A stretch of DNA of 64,000 nt from contig JAIYAR010000003.1 of NCBI GenBank assembly GCA_027488985.1, forward strand, positions 248,001-312,000. Reading direction: 5' to 3'. Below the pieces are notes generated by a model. It saw only the letters and a list, made by a program, of their open reading frames with translations, was not told where the DNA came from and did no database searches. Of this stretch, positions 1 to 8,411 are shown piece by piece. The position numbers and the translations under genes were made by a program. Source of the stretch: Comamonadaceae bacterium. GTDB lineage: Bacteria > Pseudomonadota > Gammaproteobacteria > Burkholderiales > Burkholderiaceae_C. The first letter of the stretch is position 1, and each line of letters opens with the position of its first letter.

Positions 1-489
1 GTCGTGCACCACATAGGGCGGCTCCGCCGACACACTGGCGTTGGGAAACATGGACCGCATGGAGGTCAGCGTCAGATCCACAATGCCTTCCACCATGGCG
101 GTGGGGTAGCGCAAGCTGAAGATGGACCGCTCCACGCCGGCACGCAATTGCTCCACATCGCCGGTGATCCAGGGGTAACGGATGAATTCGCGGTAGAGCG
201 CATCCAGATCGCCACTGGCCGTGCGGCGCAGAAAGATGGGTAACTCGGGTCGCAGGCGGTGGATGGACTCAGCCAGGTGCAGCGCGTCGCGATTGCCACA
301 AGGCAAGTCTTCGGCCAGGAGCACGCCGGCCAGATCTTTGTGCTGTTCCAGGCAGGACAGCGCGTCGTGCGAAGTGCGCAGCAGAGGCATCAGCCCGACA
401 GAATCACAAAAATCGGTAAGGATTTTGCATTGCTGGGCATCGTGCTCCAGCAAGAGAACTTTGGCTTCCAGGTGGGTGGTATCCGTCAT
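1..489 (-). CDS. Receiver-like protein, probable C-terminal CheX-like domain (partial)
   Basis: An open frame of 163 codons runs without a stop from an ATG at 489 to the window edge, so the C-terminus is missing. Residues about 10-90 look like a response-regulator receiver (VLLLEHD at strand 1, GVLLAEDLP at strand 3). The usual phosphoacceptor Asp, four residues before the conserved Pro, is Ala here, which suggests a receiver that is not phosphorylated. The last visible residues (MVEGIVDLTLTSMRSMF onward, ending in PPYVVHD) resemble the start of CheX-type domains found behind such receivers. The role, in signalling or chemotaxis-type phosphatase work, is inferred. The gene cannot be judged beyond this piece. 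Confidence 0.6.
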   Translation of the reverse strand, partial: MTDTTHLEAKVLLLEHDAQQCKILTDFCDSVGLMPLLRTSHDALSCLEQHKDLAGVLLAEDLPCGNRDALHLAESIHRLRPELPIFLRRTASGDLDALYREFIRYPWITGDVEQLRAGVERSIFSLRYPTAMVEGIVDLTLTSMRSMFPNASVSAEPPYVVHD

Positions 490-564
490 CGCACAGGCCT
501 CGCAGTTTGGATGTGGGCCTCCCTAGAGTCATCCTACACCGGCGACGCTTTGCTTGCAGCGAAA

Positions 565-584
565 AGCGGGCCCGCAGGCCCGCT
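565..584 (-). terminator. Rho-independent terminator of the PEP-CTERM gene
   Basis: Perfect 8-bp stem AGCGGGCC/GGCCCGCT with a 4-base loop, followed on the minus strand by TTTT (plus-strand A run at 562-565). It lies 26 bases past the stop of the PEP-CTERM gene. Confidence 0.75.
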
Positions 585-609
585 GATGCTTGTGGATACG
601 TAATCCGGA

Positions 610-1149
610 TTAAACGCCCTTGGATTTACGCCGGCGTGCAATAGCACCCATCAGACCCAGGCCAGCCAACAACATGGCATAAGTTTCCGGCTCAGGAACT
701 GCTGTGACTGAGATGGAGCCGTGGTAACCGGTCATCGGAATGTTGCTGTAGCCATTGATGGTCAAAGTAAAGGGAGGCTGCGAATTGCCATCAATGTCAA
801 ACGAGCGTTTGGCCATGTAGCTCACAGGAATCGCATTCAGGGTGGCAGAAGTCACAGTGATGGGATTGGTGGTCGGGATATTGCCACTGGCCTGCTCCAT
901 GAAGTTCAGCTCCACGTAGTACTGGCCGGCGTTCCATGGACCACTCATTCCTTGGAATGTGATGGTGTCTGTACCACCGATACCTACGATGCCGCCCAAC
1001 AACGGGCCGGTCAAATGGTCAGAGTCGTAATCGGCCTGCCAGTAACCGGGAGCGGTTTCGTGCAATGCAACGTTCATGGTGCCGGCTTGTGCATTGGCAA
1101 CCAGGCAAAGGGCTGCAGCAGCAGTGAGAGTGAAGGCTTTCAGTTTCAT
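610..1149 (-). CDS. PEP-CTERM sorting domain protein
   Basis: Exported protein of 179 aa. It has a Sec signal peptide (about residues 1-22, ending in ANAQA), a Gly/Thr/Asn-rich middle without a recognised enzymatic domain, and a classic PEP-CTERM tail at about 151-179: VPEPETYAMLLAGLGLMG, a transmembrane stretch, then IARRRK. In this system an exosortase (EpsH/XrtA type) recognises the tail and delivers the protein to the envelope or extracellular matrix. No exosortase gene lies in the window. An SD-like GGGAG sits 8 bases before the ATG, and a terminator follows, so it appears monocistronic. The specific role is unknown. Confidence 0.85.
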   Translation of the reverse strand: MKLKAFTLTAAAALCLVANAQAGTMNVALHETAPGYWQADYDSDHLTGPLLGGIVGIGGTDTITFQGMSGPWNAGQYYVELNFMEQASGNIPTTNPITVTSATLNAIPVSYMAKRSFDIDGNSQPPFTLTINGYSNIPMTGYHGSISVTAVPEPETYAMLLAGLGLMGAIARRRKSKGV

Positions 1150-1237
1150 AGGGAACTCCCGGTGTATGGGTTGATCGAGCCTGCATCAGGGTGGCACCCT
1201 GTGCGCTCGTGGCCATTGTTTTTCGGGGGGGCCTGCG

Positions 1238-1253
1238 GGCTCCGTGCGGAGCC
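1238..1253. repeat. Inverted repeat in a divergent intergenic region
   Basis: GGCTCCG-TG-CGGAGCC forms a 7-bp stem. It lies between the divergent PEP-CTERM gene (start 1149) and the barrel gene (start 1376), close to a smaller dyad GTCCG-TT-CGGAC at about 1267-1278. It could be a leader hairpin or a regulator site. No T run follows. Confidence 0.4.
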
Positions 1254-1375
1254 GCACCTTCAGAATGTCCGTTCGGACTAAGCGCCCCTTCTCCCCGTTG
1301 AATCTGCGGACATTGGAAGGCCTACTTGCCATGCACCTTGCGGTCTGAATAGCATCTGCCATATTCATCACTCAC

Positions 1376-1978
1376 ATGCCTATGTTCAATTCACTCCGGT
1401 TGCCGCTGATTGGACTGATCCTGCTAGCGGCAGCATCAACCAGTACCGTGTCCCGTGCCGATGAATTTGACTGGAGCATCGGCGCTTATGCCGGCAAGTA
1501 CCACGATGCTGAACCTGCAGGCGCATTGGCCGGCAGGGCGAACTACGCAGAGCATTACATGCTCGCAGTCACCGGGAGCAAAACGCTGTGGCGCCACAGC
1601 GAGTGGCCGATTGCCATTGAACTCGATGGCATGCTGGGCCAACAGGCCGGATTGGCCAACCTCACCGAAATTGCAGTGGCCCCTGCTTTGCGATGGAGTG
1701 GTCTTCCATGGCGCGACACGTTGCGCACAGACATCCGTCTTGCGCCCTTGGGGCTTTCGTACACCAGCAAAGTCGGCCCCATGGAAGCGGGGCCGGACGG
1801 CCGGGGCAGCCGCACACTGAATTACCTGTTTGTTGAGGCCACGTTTTCACGGCCTCAGTCCAAAGACAGCGAGTTTTTCGTGCGCCTGCACCATCGTTGC
1901 GCCATTTATGACCTGTTGAACAACTACGGCGCCAATGGTGAAGACTTTTTGAGCTTTGGATTCCGGCGCAAGTTTTAA
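1376..1978 (+). CDS. Outer-membrane beta-barrel, acyloxyacyl hydrolase (PagL-like) family
   Basis: 200 aa with a signal peptide (1-28, cut after SRA), alternating hydrophobic strands and a C-terminal Phe typical of outer-membrane proteins. The end of the protein (RLHHRCAIYDL near 170-180, then GANGED and FLSFGFRRKF) matches the last strands of PagL-like lipid A 3-O-deacylase relatives, which usually read HHRSG. The position of the catalytic Ser after His173 is Cys175 here; a Glu follows at 189. It may therefore be a cysteine variant or an inactive barrel. Family assignment is by pattern recognition and is moderate. Confidence 0.6.
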   Translation: MPMFNSLRLPLIGLILLAAASTSTVSRADEFDWSIGAYAGKYHDAEPAGALAGRANYAEHYMLAVTGSKTLWRHSEWPIAIELDGMLGQQAGLANLTEIAVAPALRWSGLPWRDTLRTDIRLAPLGLSYTSKVGPMEAGPDGRGSRTLNYLFVEATFSRPQSKDSEFFVRLHHRCAIYDLLNNYGANGEDFLSFGFRRKF

Positions 1979-1998
1979 AGCCGGCTAAGCCGGTGCAT

Positions 1999-2421
1999 TC
2001 AACGCACCAATAAAACCGGCACCTTGCAATGCGCCAGCACTTGGGTGGCGACAGAACCCATCACCAGACTGGCAACCGCGCCATTGCCGTGCGAACCCAT
2101 GATGACGAGGTCATATTTGCCCTCCGTCGCGATTTTTGAAATCACCTCGCCCGGTGAACCTGCCTTCCACATGCTCTTCGCGCTGATGTTGTGGCGCTGC
2201 AAGAACTTGTCGATCGGGGCAATGACTTTCTCAGCTTCGTCGGCATAGTATTTTTCGACGATGGCCTTGCCGACGGCAGCTCGCGCCCTTGGGGGTACTG
2301 CAAACGGTACGGTGAGCGCGGTGTACTCATTGGAAGGGGTGAACAAGGTGTCGTGATTCACCAGATACGCCAACATTTTCTTGCTGTAAGCACTTCCGTC
2401 AACCGCCAGGAGAATCTTCAT
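1999..2421 (-). CDS. Universal stress protein, UspA family
   Basis: Cytoplasmic 140-aa protein of a single Usp domain. It starts with the usual strand MKILLAVDGS and carries the ATP-binding signature G-2x-G-9x-G-S at about residues 109-123 (GSHGNG...MGS), so it probably binds ATP. Usp proteins help survival under starvation or stress. The gene stands alone between the barrel gene and dnaE2, with an AAAGG-type ribosome site upstream. Target and regulation are not visible. Confidence 0.9.
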   Translation of the reverse strand: MKILLAVDGSAYSKKMLAYLVNHDTLFTPSNEYTALTVPFAVPPRARAAVGKAIVEKYYADEAEKVIAPIDKFLQRHNISAKSMWKAGSPGEVISKIATEGKYDLVIMGSHGNGAVASLVMGSVATQVLAHCKVPVLLVR

Positions 2422-2527
2422 ATCAACCGCCTTTCAAGGTGTACAAAAACCTGAGGCTAGCGACTTCGGCGCCATTCGTACACCAGAGGCCCTGCAGCTT
2501 GTGGCACATTGCGCTGGATCAAATTTG

Positions 2528-5500
2528 CTAATGAAAATCCCTGCTGGTCGTGGCCAGCTCGCCCAGCAGGTGCGTCATGTCCACCACCCGCTTGGCGATG
2601 ACGTGGCGGACCTGACCACCAGTGGCCTCATCGCGCTGCCACACGCCGTAGACCGCCATCAGCCTGGCGCGATAGACCGCATCGCGGAACTGCTCTTTCA
2701 CCGCTTTCCAGACGATGATATTCACACTGCCCGTCTCGTCCTCTAGCGTCACGAACACCACACCTTTGGCAGTGCCTGGTTGCTGGCGTGCGGTGACGAT
2801 ACCGCAGGCACGCACAAGGCGGCCACTGGGGTAATCGTGCATCTGTGCTGCTGTCAGTAGCTTCTTTTTTGATAGCTGCTCGCGCAATAACTGCAAGGGG
2901 TGGGAGCGTAAAGTGAGACCGGTGGCGGCGTAATCAAAGGTCACTTCCTCACCCTCGTCGGCCGGGGGCAGCTCCAACACATCCTCTTCAATCGGAACGC
3001 CCTGCAGCAGCGCGGGCGCAGGGCGTAGGGCCGAGGCATCCCACACTTGCTGGCGGCGGTGGCCGCTGAGGCTGATGAGGGCATCGGCGCTGGCGAGCGC
3101 CTTGAGGTCACCTGCGTCGAGGGCGCAGCGCAGGGCTAAATCTTGCGTGCTGGTGAACGGGCCGTTTTCACGTGCAACGCAGATGCGCTCTGCCACCACC
3201 TGCTGCAAACCGCTCACCATGCGCAGCCCCAAGCGGATGGCAGGTTGGGTTTGCAGCGCCCATCCATTTGTAGCGGGGTACTGCACTTGCGGCTGCTCCA
3301 GTGTGCAGTCCCATGCGCTGTGCAGCACATCCACGGAGCGCACCTCCACGCCGTGGCGCCGGGCGTCTTGCACCAGTTGCGCCGGGCCGTAAAAGCCCAG
3401 CGGCTGGCTGTTGAGCATGGCTGCCAGAAAGCAAGCTGGCTCATGCCGCTTGAGCCAGCAGCTCACGTAGACCAGCAGCGCAAAGCTGGCCGCGTGGCTC
3501 TCGGGGAAGCCGTATTCACCAAAGCCCTCAATCTGCTTGAACAGCGTGTCGGCAAACTCTTGTGTGTAACCGTTTTTGAGCATACCGCCCACCAGCCGCT
3601 CGTAGAACTTGCCCACGCCACCCTTGCGCTTCCAGGCTGCCATGGAGCGGCGCAGCTGGTCCGCCTCGCCGGCCGTAAAGTCGGCGGCGGCCATGGCAAT
3701 TTGCATCACCTGTTCCTGAAAAATCGGCACACCCAGCGTGCGCTTCAAGGCTTCTTTCAGAGCAGGCGACGCGTAGGTCACTGCCTGCGGGTTGGCGCGC
3801 GCCTTGAGGTAGGGGTGGACCATGCCACCCTGAATCGGCCCCGGCCGCACGATGGCCACCTCCACCACCAGGTCGTAAAAGCACTGCGGCTTCAGGCGCG
3901 GCAACATGCTCATCTGCGCCCGGCTCTCGATCTGGAACACGCCCACCGTATCGGCCTGGCAGATCATGGCGTAGGTGGCAGGGTCTTCGGCAGGCACGTC
4001 TTGCATGCGCAGCGGCGTGCCGCGCCACTGGCCGATGAGGTGCAGGCAACGTCGTATGGCGCTGAGCATGCCCAATGCCAGCACATCCACCTTCAAGAGA
4101 CCCACCGCGTCCAGGTCGTCCTTATCCCACTGGATGACGGAGCGGTCGGGCATGGACGCGTTTTCTACCGGCACCAGCCGGGTCAGCGGGCCTTGCGTGA
4201 GTACAAAGCCGCCTACGTGCTGGCTCAGGTGACGGGGGAAGCTTTGTAGCTGCGTGGCGAGGTCGAGCCAGAGTTGCAGGCGGCGCAGAGGCGGCAGGGG
4301 CGAACCGTCCACCAACAGGCCGCAAGCAGCAACGCCACCCGAGGGAGCCGGAGCGGCAGGGCGTTCAGCGCAGGTCAAGGAGGAGCCCGCAACGCGGGCG
4401 GGGGACACGGAGCTGGGCGCCCTGCCGCTGTGGCTCCCGCTCCCCACGCTGCCAGCCGGGGCTTGAGCATCAAAACCACCCCTAGCGCTTATGGAATCTG
4501 CGCCACCAGCTACTTTTTCGATAGCAGCCTGCAGCCGCTCCACCAGCACTGCACGGCTATACATGCCCGGGTGTTCCTTGGCCATGGCGGTGATCAGTAC
4601 CTCGGGAATCTCCAGCGCACGCCCCACATCCCGGAGCGCGCTGCGCGGTCGGTAACTGGCCACCACGGCCGTAATGGCGGCGCGCTCCCGGCCGTATTTG
4701 GCGTAAATGTACTGGATGACCTCTTCGCGCCGCTGGTGCTCAAAGTCCACGTCAATATCAGGCGGCTCGTCGCGCTCCTTGGAGATGAAGCGCTCGAACA
4801 GCACGTTCATGCGGCTGGGGTCCACCTCAGTCACACCCAGGCAGTAGCAGACTGCAGAGTTCGCCGCCGAGCCCCGCCCCTGGCACAAAATGCCGCGCTC
4901 TCGCGCAAAGCGCACCAGGTCATGCACGGTGAGGAAGTACATCTCGTACTTCATGTCGGCAATCAGGGCCAGCTCATGCTCCACCTGCGTGCGCACGTTG
5001 GGCGGCATACCGGCCGGATAACGCTCCAAGGCGCCCTCTTCGGTGTACTGCCGCAGAGTCTGCGCCGGAGTGTGGCCGGGCAGCACCGCCTCCATGGGGT
5101 ACTGGTAGCGCAGCGCATCCAGTGTGAAGCTGCAGCGCCCGGCCACCACCAGCGTGTGGGCCAACTCGTCGGGCGTGAACAGGGCAGCCAGCCGGGCGCG
5201 GCTGCGCAGGTGGTGCTCGGCATTGGCTTGCAGCGCAAAGCCGCACTGCGCCACCGGCAGGCCGCAGCGCACGGCGGTCAGCACATCGTGCAGCGGCTTG
5301 CGCGAGCGGGTGTGCATGCGCACCTGCCCGGTAGCAAGTGGGGCCAGCCCGCTCACCGCCGCAATCTGCTGCCAGTGCGCCCGCTCCAAGGCCTGCATGC
5401 CGCCCAGCCCCGCAGTGACTGCCAGCCAGCAATGAGTGCCAAATAGGCCTCTAGCGCTCATCGCTATTGCGCAAGCAGCTTCTGTTTTGATAGCAAGGGG

Positions 5501-5971
5501 CAGATGCAGCAGCACCTCGCAATGCCGCAGCGTGTTCCAGGGAGAGGCATCCGGCTGCCCCAACCAAGCGACCCGGTATTCGCCCTTGGGCGCCGCCATG
5601 CGCGCGCGGGTGATGAACTCACACAAGTTGCCCCAGCCCTGCAGGTTGTGCGGCAACACCACCACGGTGAAGCTGCCCCCCGCCGCCACGCCACCCTGCG
5701 CAGCCGGGTAAGGCACCGCAAACTCCGCCCCCGGCAGAAACTGCAGCCCCAGGCGCTGCGCCTCGCCATGCGCACGCACCACCCCGGCCACCGAACATTC
5801 GTCGGTCATGGCCAGCGCCGCATACCCGAGCCGGTGCGCCCGCTCCACCAGCTCCTCCGGCTGCGAGGCACCGCGCTGGAAGCTGAAGTTGGAGAGGCAA
5901 TGCAGCTCGGCATAGGCCGGTGGCGTGGTCGCTACCGGCGGCTGAGGCCTAATGGGCTTGGGATTTGGCAT
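2528..5971 (-). CDS. dnaE2: Error-prone DNA polymerase DnaE2 (ImuC)
   Basis: C-family polymerase subunit of the SOS mutasome, acting with ImuA and ImuB in translesion synthesis. It has an N-terminal PHP domain (YAELHCLSNFSF at 20-31), the polymerase core with the catalytic motif PDIDVDF at 404-410, the helix-hairpin-helix region, and a C-terminal OB domain (GIVTARQQPGTAKGV). At 1147 aa it is longer than the roughly 1030-1080 aa usual for the family. The excess is mainly a low-complexity Ala/Ser/Gly/Pro insert at about 481-556, plus a 17-aa insert at about 158-176. Both contain or begin with a dispersed repeat. A LexA box ends 2 bases before the ATG. The gene is about 9 kb from imuAB. Confidence 0.97.
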   Translation of the reverse strand: MPNPKPIRPQPPVATTPPAYAELHCLSNFSFQRGASQPEELVERAHRLGYAALAMTDECSVAGVVRAHGEAQRLGLQFLPGAEFAVPYPAAQGGVAAGGSFTVVVLPHNLQGWGNLCEFITRARMAAPKGEYRVAWLGQPDASPWNTLRHCEVLLHLPLAIKTEAACAIAMSARGLFGTHCWLAVTAGLGGMQALERAHWQQIAAVSGLAPLATGQVRMHTRSRKPLHDVLTAVRCGLPVAQCGFALQANAEHHLRSRARLAALFTPDELAHTLVVAGRCSFTLDALRYQYPMEAVLPGHTPAQTLRQYTEEGALERYPAGMPPNVRTQVEHELALIADMKYEMYFLTVHDLVRFARERGILCQGRGSAANSAVCYCLGVTEVDPSRMNVLFERFISKERDEPPDIDVDFEHQRREEVIQYIYAKYGRERAAITAVVASYRPRSALRDVGRALEIPEVLITAMAKEHPGMYSRAVLVERLQAAIEKVAGGADSISARGGFDAQAPAGSVGSGSHSGRAPSSVSPARVAGSSLTCAERPAAPAPSGGVAACGLLVDGSPLPPLRRLQLWLDLATQLQSFPRHLSQHVGGFVLTQGPLTRLVPVENASMPDRSVIQWDKDDLDAVGLLKVDVLALGMLSAIRRCLHLIGQWRGTPLRMQDVPAEDPATYAMICQADTVGVFQIESRAQMSMLPRLKPQCFYDLVVEVAIVRPGPIQGGMVHPYLKARANPQAVTYASPALKEALKRTLGVPIFQEQVMQIAMAAADFTAGEADQLRRSMAAWKRKGGVGKFYERLVGGMLKNGYTQEFADTLFKQIEGFGEYGFPESHAASFALLVYVSCWLKRHEPACFLAAMLNSQPLGFYGPAQLVQDARRHGVEVRSVDVLHSAWDCTLEQPQVQYPATNGWALQTQPAIRLGLRMVSGLQQVVAERICVARENGPFTSTQDLALRCALDAGDLKALASADALISLSGHRRQQVWDASALRPAPALLQGVPIEEDVLELPPADEGEEVTFDYAATGLTLRSHPLQLLREQLSKKKLLTAAQMHDYPSGRLVRACGIVTARQQPGTAKGVVFVTLEDETGSVNIIVWKAVKEQFRDAVYRARLMAVYGVWQRDEATGGQVRHVIAKRVVDMTHLLGELATTSRDFH
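2860..2890 (+). repeat. Dispersed repeat copy R1 (in dnaE2, antisense)
   Basis: Matches the family core (GATAGCTGCTCGCGCA after a T-rich spacer). It lies in frame inside dnaE2, where the gene reads LREQLSKKKLL. The 3' tail of the family is not conserved here. Confidence 0.55.
4471..4525 (-). repeat. Dispersed repeat copy R2 (in dnaE2, sense)
   Basis: Gene-sense strand reads GCTATCGAAAAAGTAGCTGG, then TGGCGCAGATTCCAT and AAGCGCTAGGGG. It encodes AIEKVAGGADSISARGG at the start of the extra segment of DnaE2, absent from typical family members. Confidence 0.75.
5441..5494 (-). repeat. Dispersed repeat copy R3 (in dnaE2, sense)
   Basis: Gene-sense strand reads GCTATCAAAACAGAAGCTG, CTTGCGCAATAGC, ATGAGCGCTAGAGGCC. 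It encodes AIKTEAACAIAMSARGL (about 160-176) inside the PHP domain. It is one of the most complete copies. Confidence 0.85.
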
Positions 5972-5973
5972 TT

Positions 5974-5993
5974 AACTGTATAAAAATACAGTA
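5974..5993 (-). promoter_or_regulatory. LexA (SOS) box of dnaE2
   Basis: Near-perfect SOS operator: CTGT (5976-5979), 8 A/T bases, ACAG (5988-5991), with flanking TA/TA-like bases as in the CTGT-N8-ACAG consensus. It ends only 2 bases before the dnaE2 ATG, leaving no room for a normal ribosome site. The transcript may be leaderless or nearly so. Confidence 0.9.
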
Positions 5994-6057
5994 TAAATCC
6001 AGCGACCATTCCGTCAACCCTCAAGGCTACTTGTGGCGCTCAACGCCCATGCACGGA

Positions 6058-7257
6058 CTAGCGTTCGGGCGAGCGTTCCACCAAACCGTATTTAGCCACC
6101 AACCGTTCCCGCTGCCCCGGTGCAAAGTTGATGCGCGCAGGGTCACGCCCCACCGCCGCAAGCAAACGCTTGTCCATCACCGCAAACCACAAGGGCGGCA
6201 CATAGGCGATGGGGAACATGCCGAAGTAGCCACTGGGCAGCTGCGGTGCTTCGTCGAAGTGCCGCAGCGACTGGTAGCGCCGCAGCGGGTGGGCGTGGTG
6301 GTCCGAGTGGCGCTGCAGGTGGAAGGTCGCCCAATTGGAGAACACGTGGTTGCTGTTCCAAGAATGCTGCGGCTTGCAGGTTTCAAACCGGCCATTGGCA
6401 TCCTGCTGGCGAAGCAGGCCGTAGTGCTCGATGTAGTTGGCCGATGTGAGCTGAAAGTTCGACCACAGCGACGCCAGCACCAGGAACACCAACACCTGAG
6501 GACCTAGCCACACACAAAGCGCCGCCCACAGGGCGACAGTGATGGCTGCGGGTTGCAATATCTCGTTGTGCCAGGACCAGAAGGCCTGTCCGTCCAAGCG
6601 GGTGCGTTCACGCTCCAGTGCCCATGCGCGGCGCCAGGCACCGGGCATTTCGCGCCACACAAAGCGCCAGATCGACTCCCCCATGCGCGAAGAGGCCGGG
6701 TCTTGCGGGGTGGCCACATCGCGATGGTGGCCGCGGTTGTGCTCGATGGTGAAGTGGCCGTAAAACGTGGGCGCCAAGATCAGCTTGGCCAGCCAGCGCT
6801 CCAGCGGCGCGCGCTTGTGGCCGATCTCATGGCCCAGGTTGATGCAAAAGCCGCCCACACCACCAGTGGAAATGATGAGCCCCAACAGCCCCACCCAGGT
6901 AATGCCGGCCACCTGGCTGAACCAGGCCGCACCGATGAAGGCCGCCCACAACAAAGGCACCAGCGCAAAGGTCACACGGCGGTAGTAAGGGTCAGCCTCC
7001 AGCCCGGGCACTGCCGATTCGGGCGGGTTGCTGGTGTCGGTGCCCAGCATCCAATCAAGTGCGGGTGCCACGCCATACACAAAGAACACCGGCAGCCACA
7101 GCATCAGCGTGTGCGGGTACCAGAACCACAGCAAAGGGCCGGTCGCGATCGACAAGGGCACCAACAACGACAACACCCACGCAAAGCGCTTGCGGTCTAC
7201 ATAAGGCTGCACGGGTGCGGGGGATGACGGGGGGATGGGGAGGTTGGCAGTAGTCAT
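6058..7257 (-). CDS. alkB: Alkane 1-monooxygenase (AlkB-type, membrane diiron)
   Basis: Integral-membrane hydroxylase that oxidises the terminal methyl group of alkanes, receiving electrons from rubredoxin. It shows several hydrophobic helices and the histidine boxes of the family: HEIGHK (about 143-148), EHNRGHH (172-178) and LQRHSDHH (about 313), plus NYIEHYGL. The start chosen is the ATG at 7257 (MTTANLPIPP), giving 399 aa; an upstream ATG at 7308 would add 17 unlikely residues and nearly meet the divergent regulator gene. No rubredoxin or rubredoxin reductase gene is next to it. The divergent AraC-type gene at 7332 is its likely regulator. Confidence 0.93.
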   Translation of the reverse strand: MTTANLPIPPSSPAPVQPYVDRKRFAWVLSLLVPLSIATGPLLWFWYPHTLMLWLPVFFVYGVAPALDWMLGTDTSNPPESAVPGLEADPYYRRVTFALVPLLWAAFIGAAWFSQVAGITWVGLLGLIISTGGVGGFCINLGHEIGHKRAPLERWLAKLILAPTFYGHFTIEHNRGHHRDVATPQDPASSRMGESIWRFVWREMPGAWRRAWALERERTRLDGQAFWSWHNEILQPAAITVALWAALCVWLGPQVLVFLVLASLWSNFQLTSANYIEHYGLLRQQDANGRFETCKPQHSWNSNHVFSNWATFHLQRHSDHHAHPLRRYQSLRHFDEAPQLPSGYFGMFPIAYVPPLWFAVMDKRLLAAVGRDPARINFAPGQRERLVAKYGLVERSPER

Positions 7258-7331
7258 GGCTGCAGTGTCAAAGCGCCACGCATGGGTTACCACCGATAGC
7301 GCCGCCAAAAGGTCGTCTTAAACTGCCAAAC

Positions 7332-8411
7332 ATGCACCATTTGCCCGCCATCAAGGGAAAACACCCGGCCCAACAGACCCGCCCCGCGGCTGGTGCTGAG
7401 GCATTGGTGCACCCGATTTATGCGCGCCTGCTGCGCATGCTGCTGCAGCAAGCCGCGATTGACAGCGACCGCGTTCTGGCCGCCGCTGCGCTCGACTGGA
7501 ACCAGCTGCTCACCACCGAACAGCGCTTGCCGCGCGACACGGTGATCCGGCTGGTGCAAGCCGCCATGCAGGCCACCGGCAAACCCTGGCTGGGCCTGGA
7601 GCTGGGCGACCAAGCGCCGGTGTCAGCCCACGGCCCGCTGGGCTATGCCGCCGTCACCGCGCCGGACCTGCAGCATTGCCTGATGGTGCTGGGGCGCTAC
7701 GGCCCGGTGCGGGAAGACAGTTTCAGCTGGTCTTTTCAGATGCGCCCCGAAGGCGGCACCCTGCAGGTGATTGACCGGCTGGACTGGGGCAGTGCGCGCA
7801 GCTTTGTGCTCGACACCATGGCCGCGGCTCTGGTGCGGGTGCTGCATGCCGCATTGGGCTCTCTGCCCGCAGGCCTACGGCTGGATGTGCCTCTGCCCCG
7901 CCCCGCATGGGTGGCGCACTACGAGCGCGCCCTCCCCTTGCCCTTGCAGTTCGGGCAGCCCACACTAGCCTTGCATGTGCCGGCCGCCGCATTGCGTCTG
8001 CCGCTGCTGGGCGCGGATGCCCGCGCGCACGCAGCCGCCTGCCATGAATGCGATGCAGCTTTGGCTGAGCTGGTGCAAAGCAGCATGGCGCAGCGCGTGG
8101 CCAGCCTGCTGGGCCACACCCCGGAAGGCAGCTACCCCCGCCTGCCGGATATTGCAGCCCAATGTGAAGTGTCTGAGCGCACCCTGATGCGGCGGCTAGC
8201 GACGGAGGGCACCTCATTCCAGCAACTGCTGGACGCCCACCAGCAAAGCCGCACGCTCTGGCTTTTGCAACACACCAGCGACAGCGTGGAAGACATTGCC
8301 GGCCGCTTGGGCTACACCGATACGTCCAACTTCAGCCGCACTGTCAAGCGCTGGTTCGGTCACACGCCCAGCACCTTGCGCAAGGGCACACTCAGTACAG
8401 CACCCGCCTGA
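7332..8411 (+). CDS. AraC-family regulator with arabinose-binding-type sensor domain
   Basis: 359 aa. The N-terminal two thirds resemble the AraC-type sensor domain found in OruR- and FadR-like regulators, with LGLELGDQAPVSAHGPLGYA near 87-106. The C-terminus (about 265-350) is a double helix-turn-helix: CEVSERTLMRRL for the first motif, then DIAGRLGYTDTSNFSRTVKRW for the second. It is divergent from alkB with about 75 bases between, so it probably controls alkB in response to an alkane-derived ligand; this is inference. Its 3' end overlaps the converging dienelactone hydrolase gene by 20 bases. Confidence 0.88.
   Translation: MHHLPAIKGKHPAQQTRPAAGAEALVHPIYARLLRMLLQQAAIDSDRVLAAAALDWNQLLTTEQRLPRDTVIRLVQAAMQATGKPWLGLELGDQAPVSAHGPLGYAAVTAPDLQHCLMVLGRYGPVREDSFSWSFQMRPEGGTLQVIDRLDWGSARSFVLDTMAAALVRVLHAALGSLPAGLRLDVPLPRPAWVAHYERALPLPLQFGQPTLALHVPAAALRLPLLGADARAHAAACHECDAALAELVQSSMAQRVASLLGHTPEGSYPRLPDIAAQCEVSERTLMRRLATEGTSFQQLLDAHQQSRTLWLLQHTSDSVEDIAGRLGYTDTSNFSRTVKRWFGHTPSTLRKGTLSTAPA

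Noticed and set aside
1180..1200. TGGCAC...GC sequence resembling a sigma-54 promoter near the first PEP-CTERM gene
   Set aside because: Spacing between the GG and GC elements is two bases short and it faces the wrong gene.
3143..5446. Long open frames on the plus strand opposite dnaE2 (368 and 390 codons)
   Set aside because: They are antisense to a clear polymerase gene, rich in His/Arg/Gln, and have no domain or ribosome site; expected in high-GC DNA.
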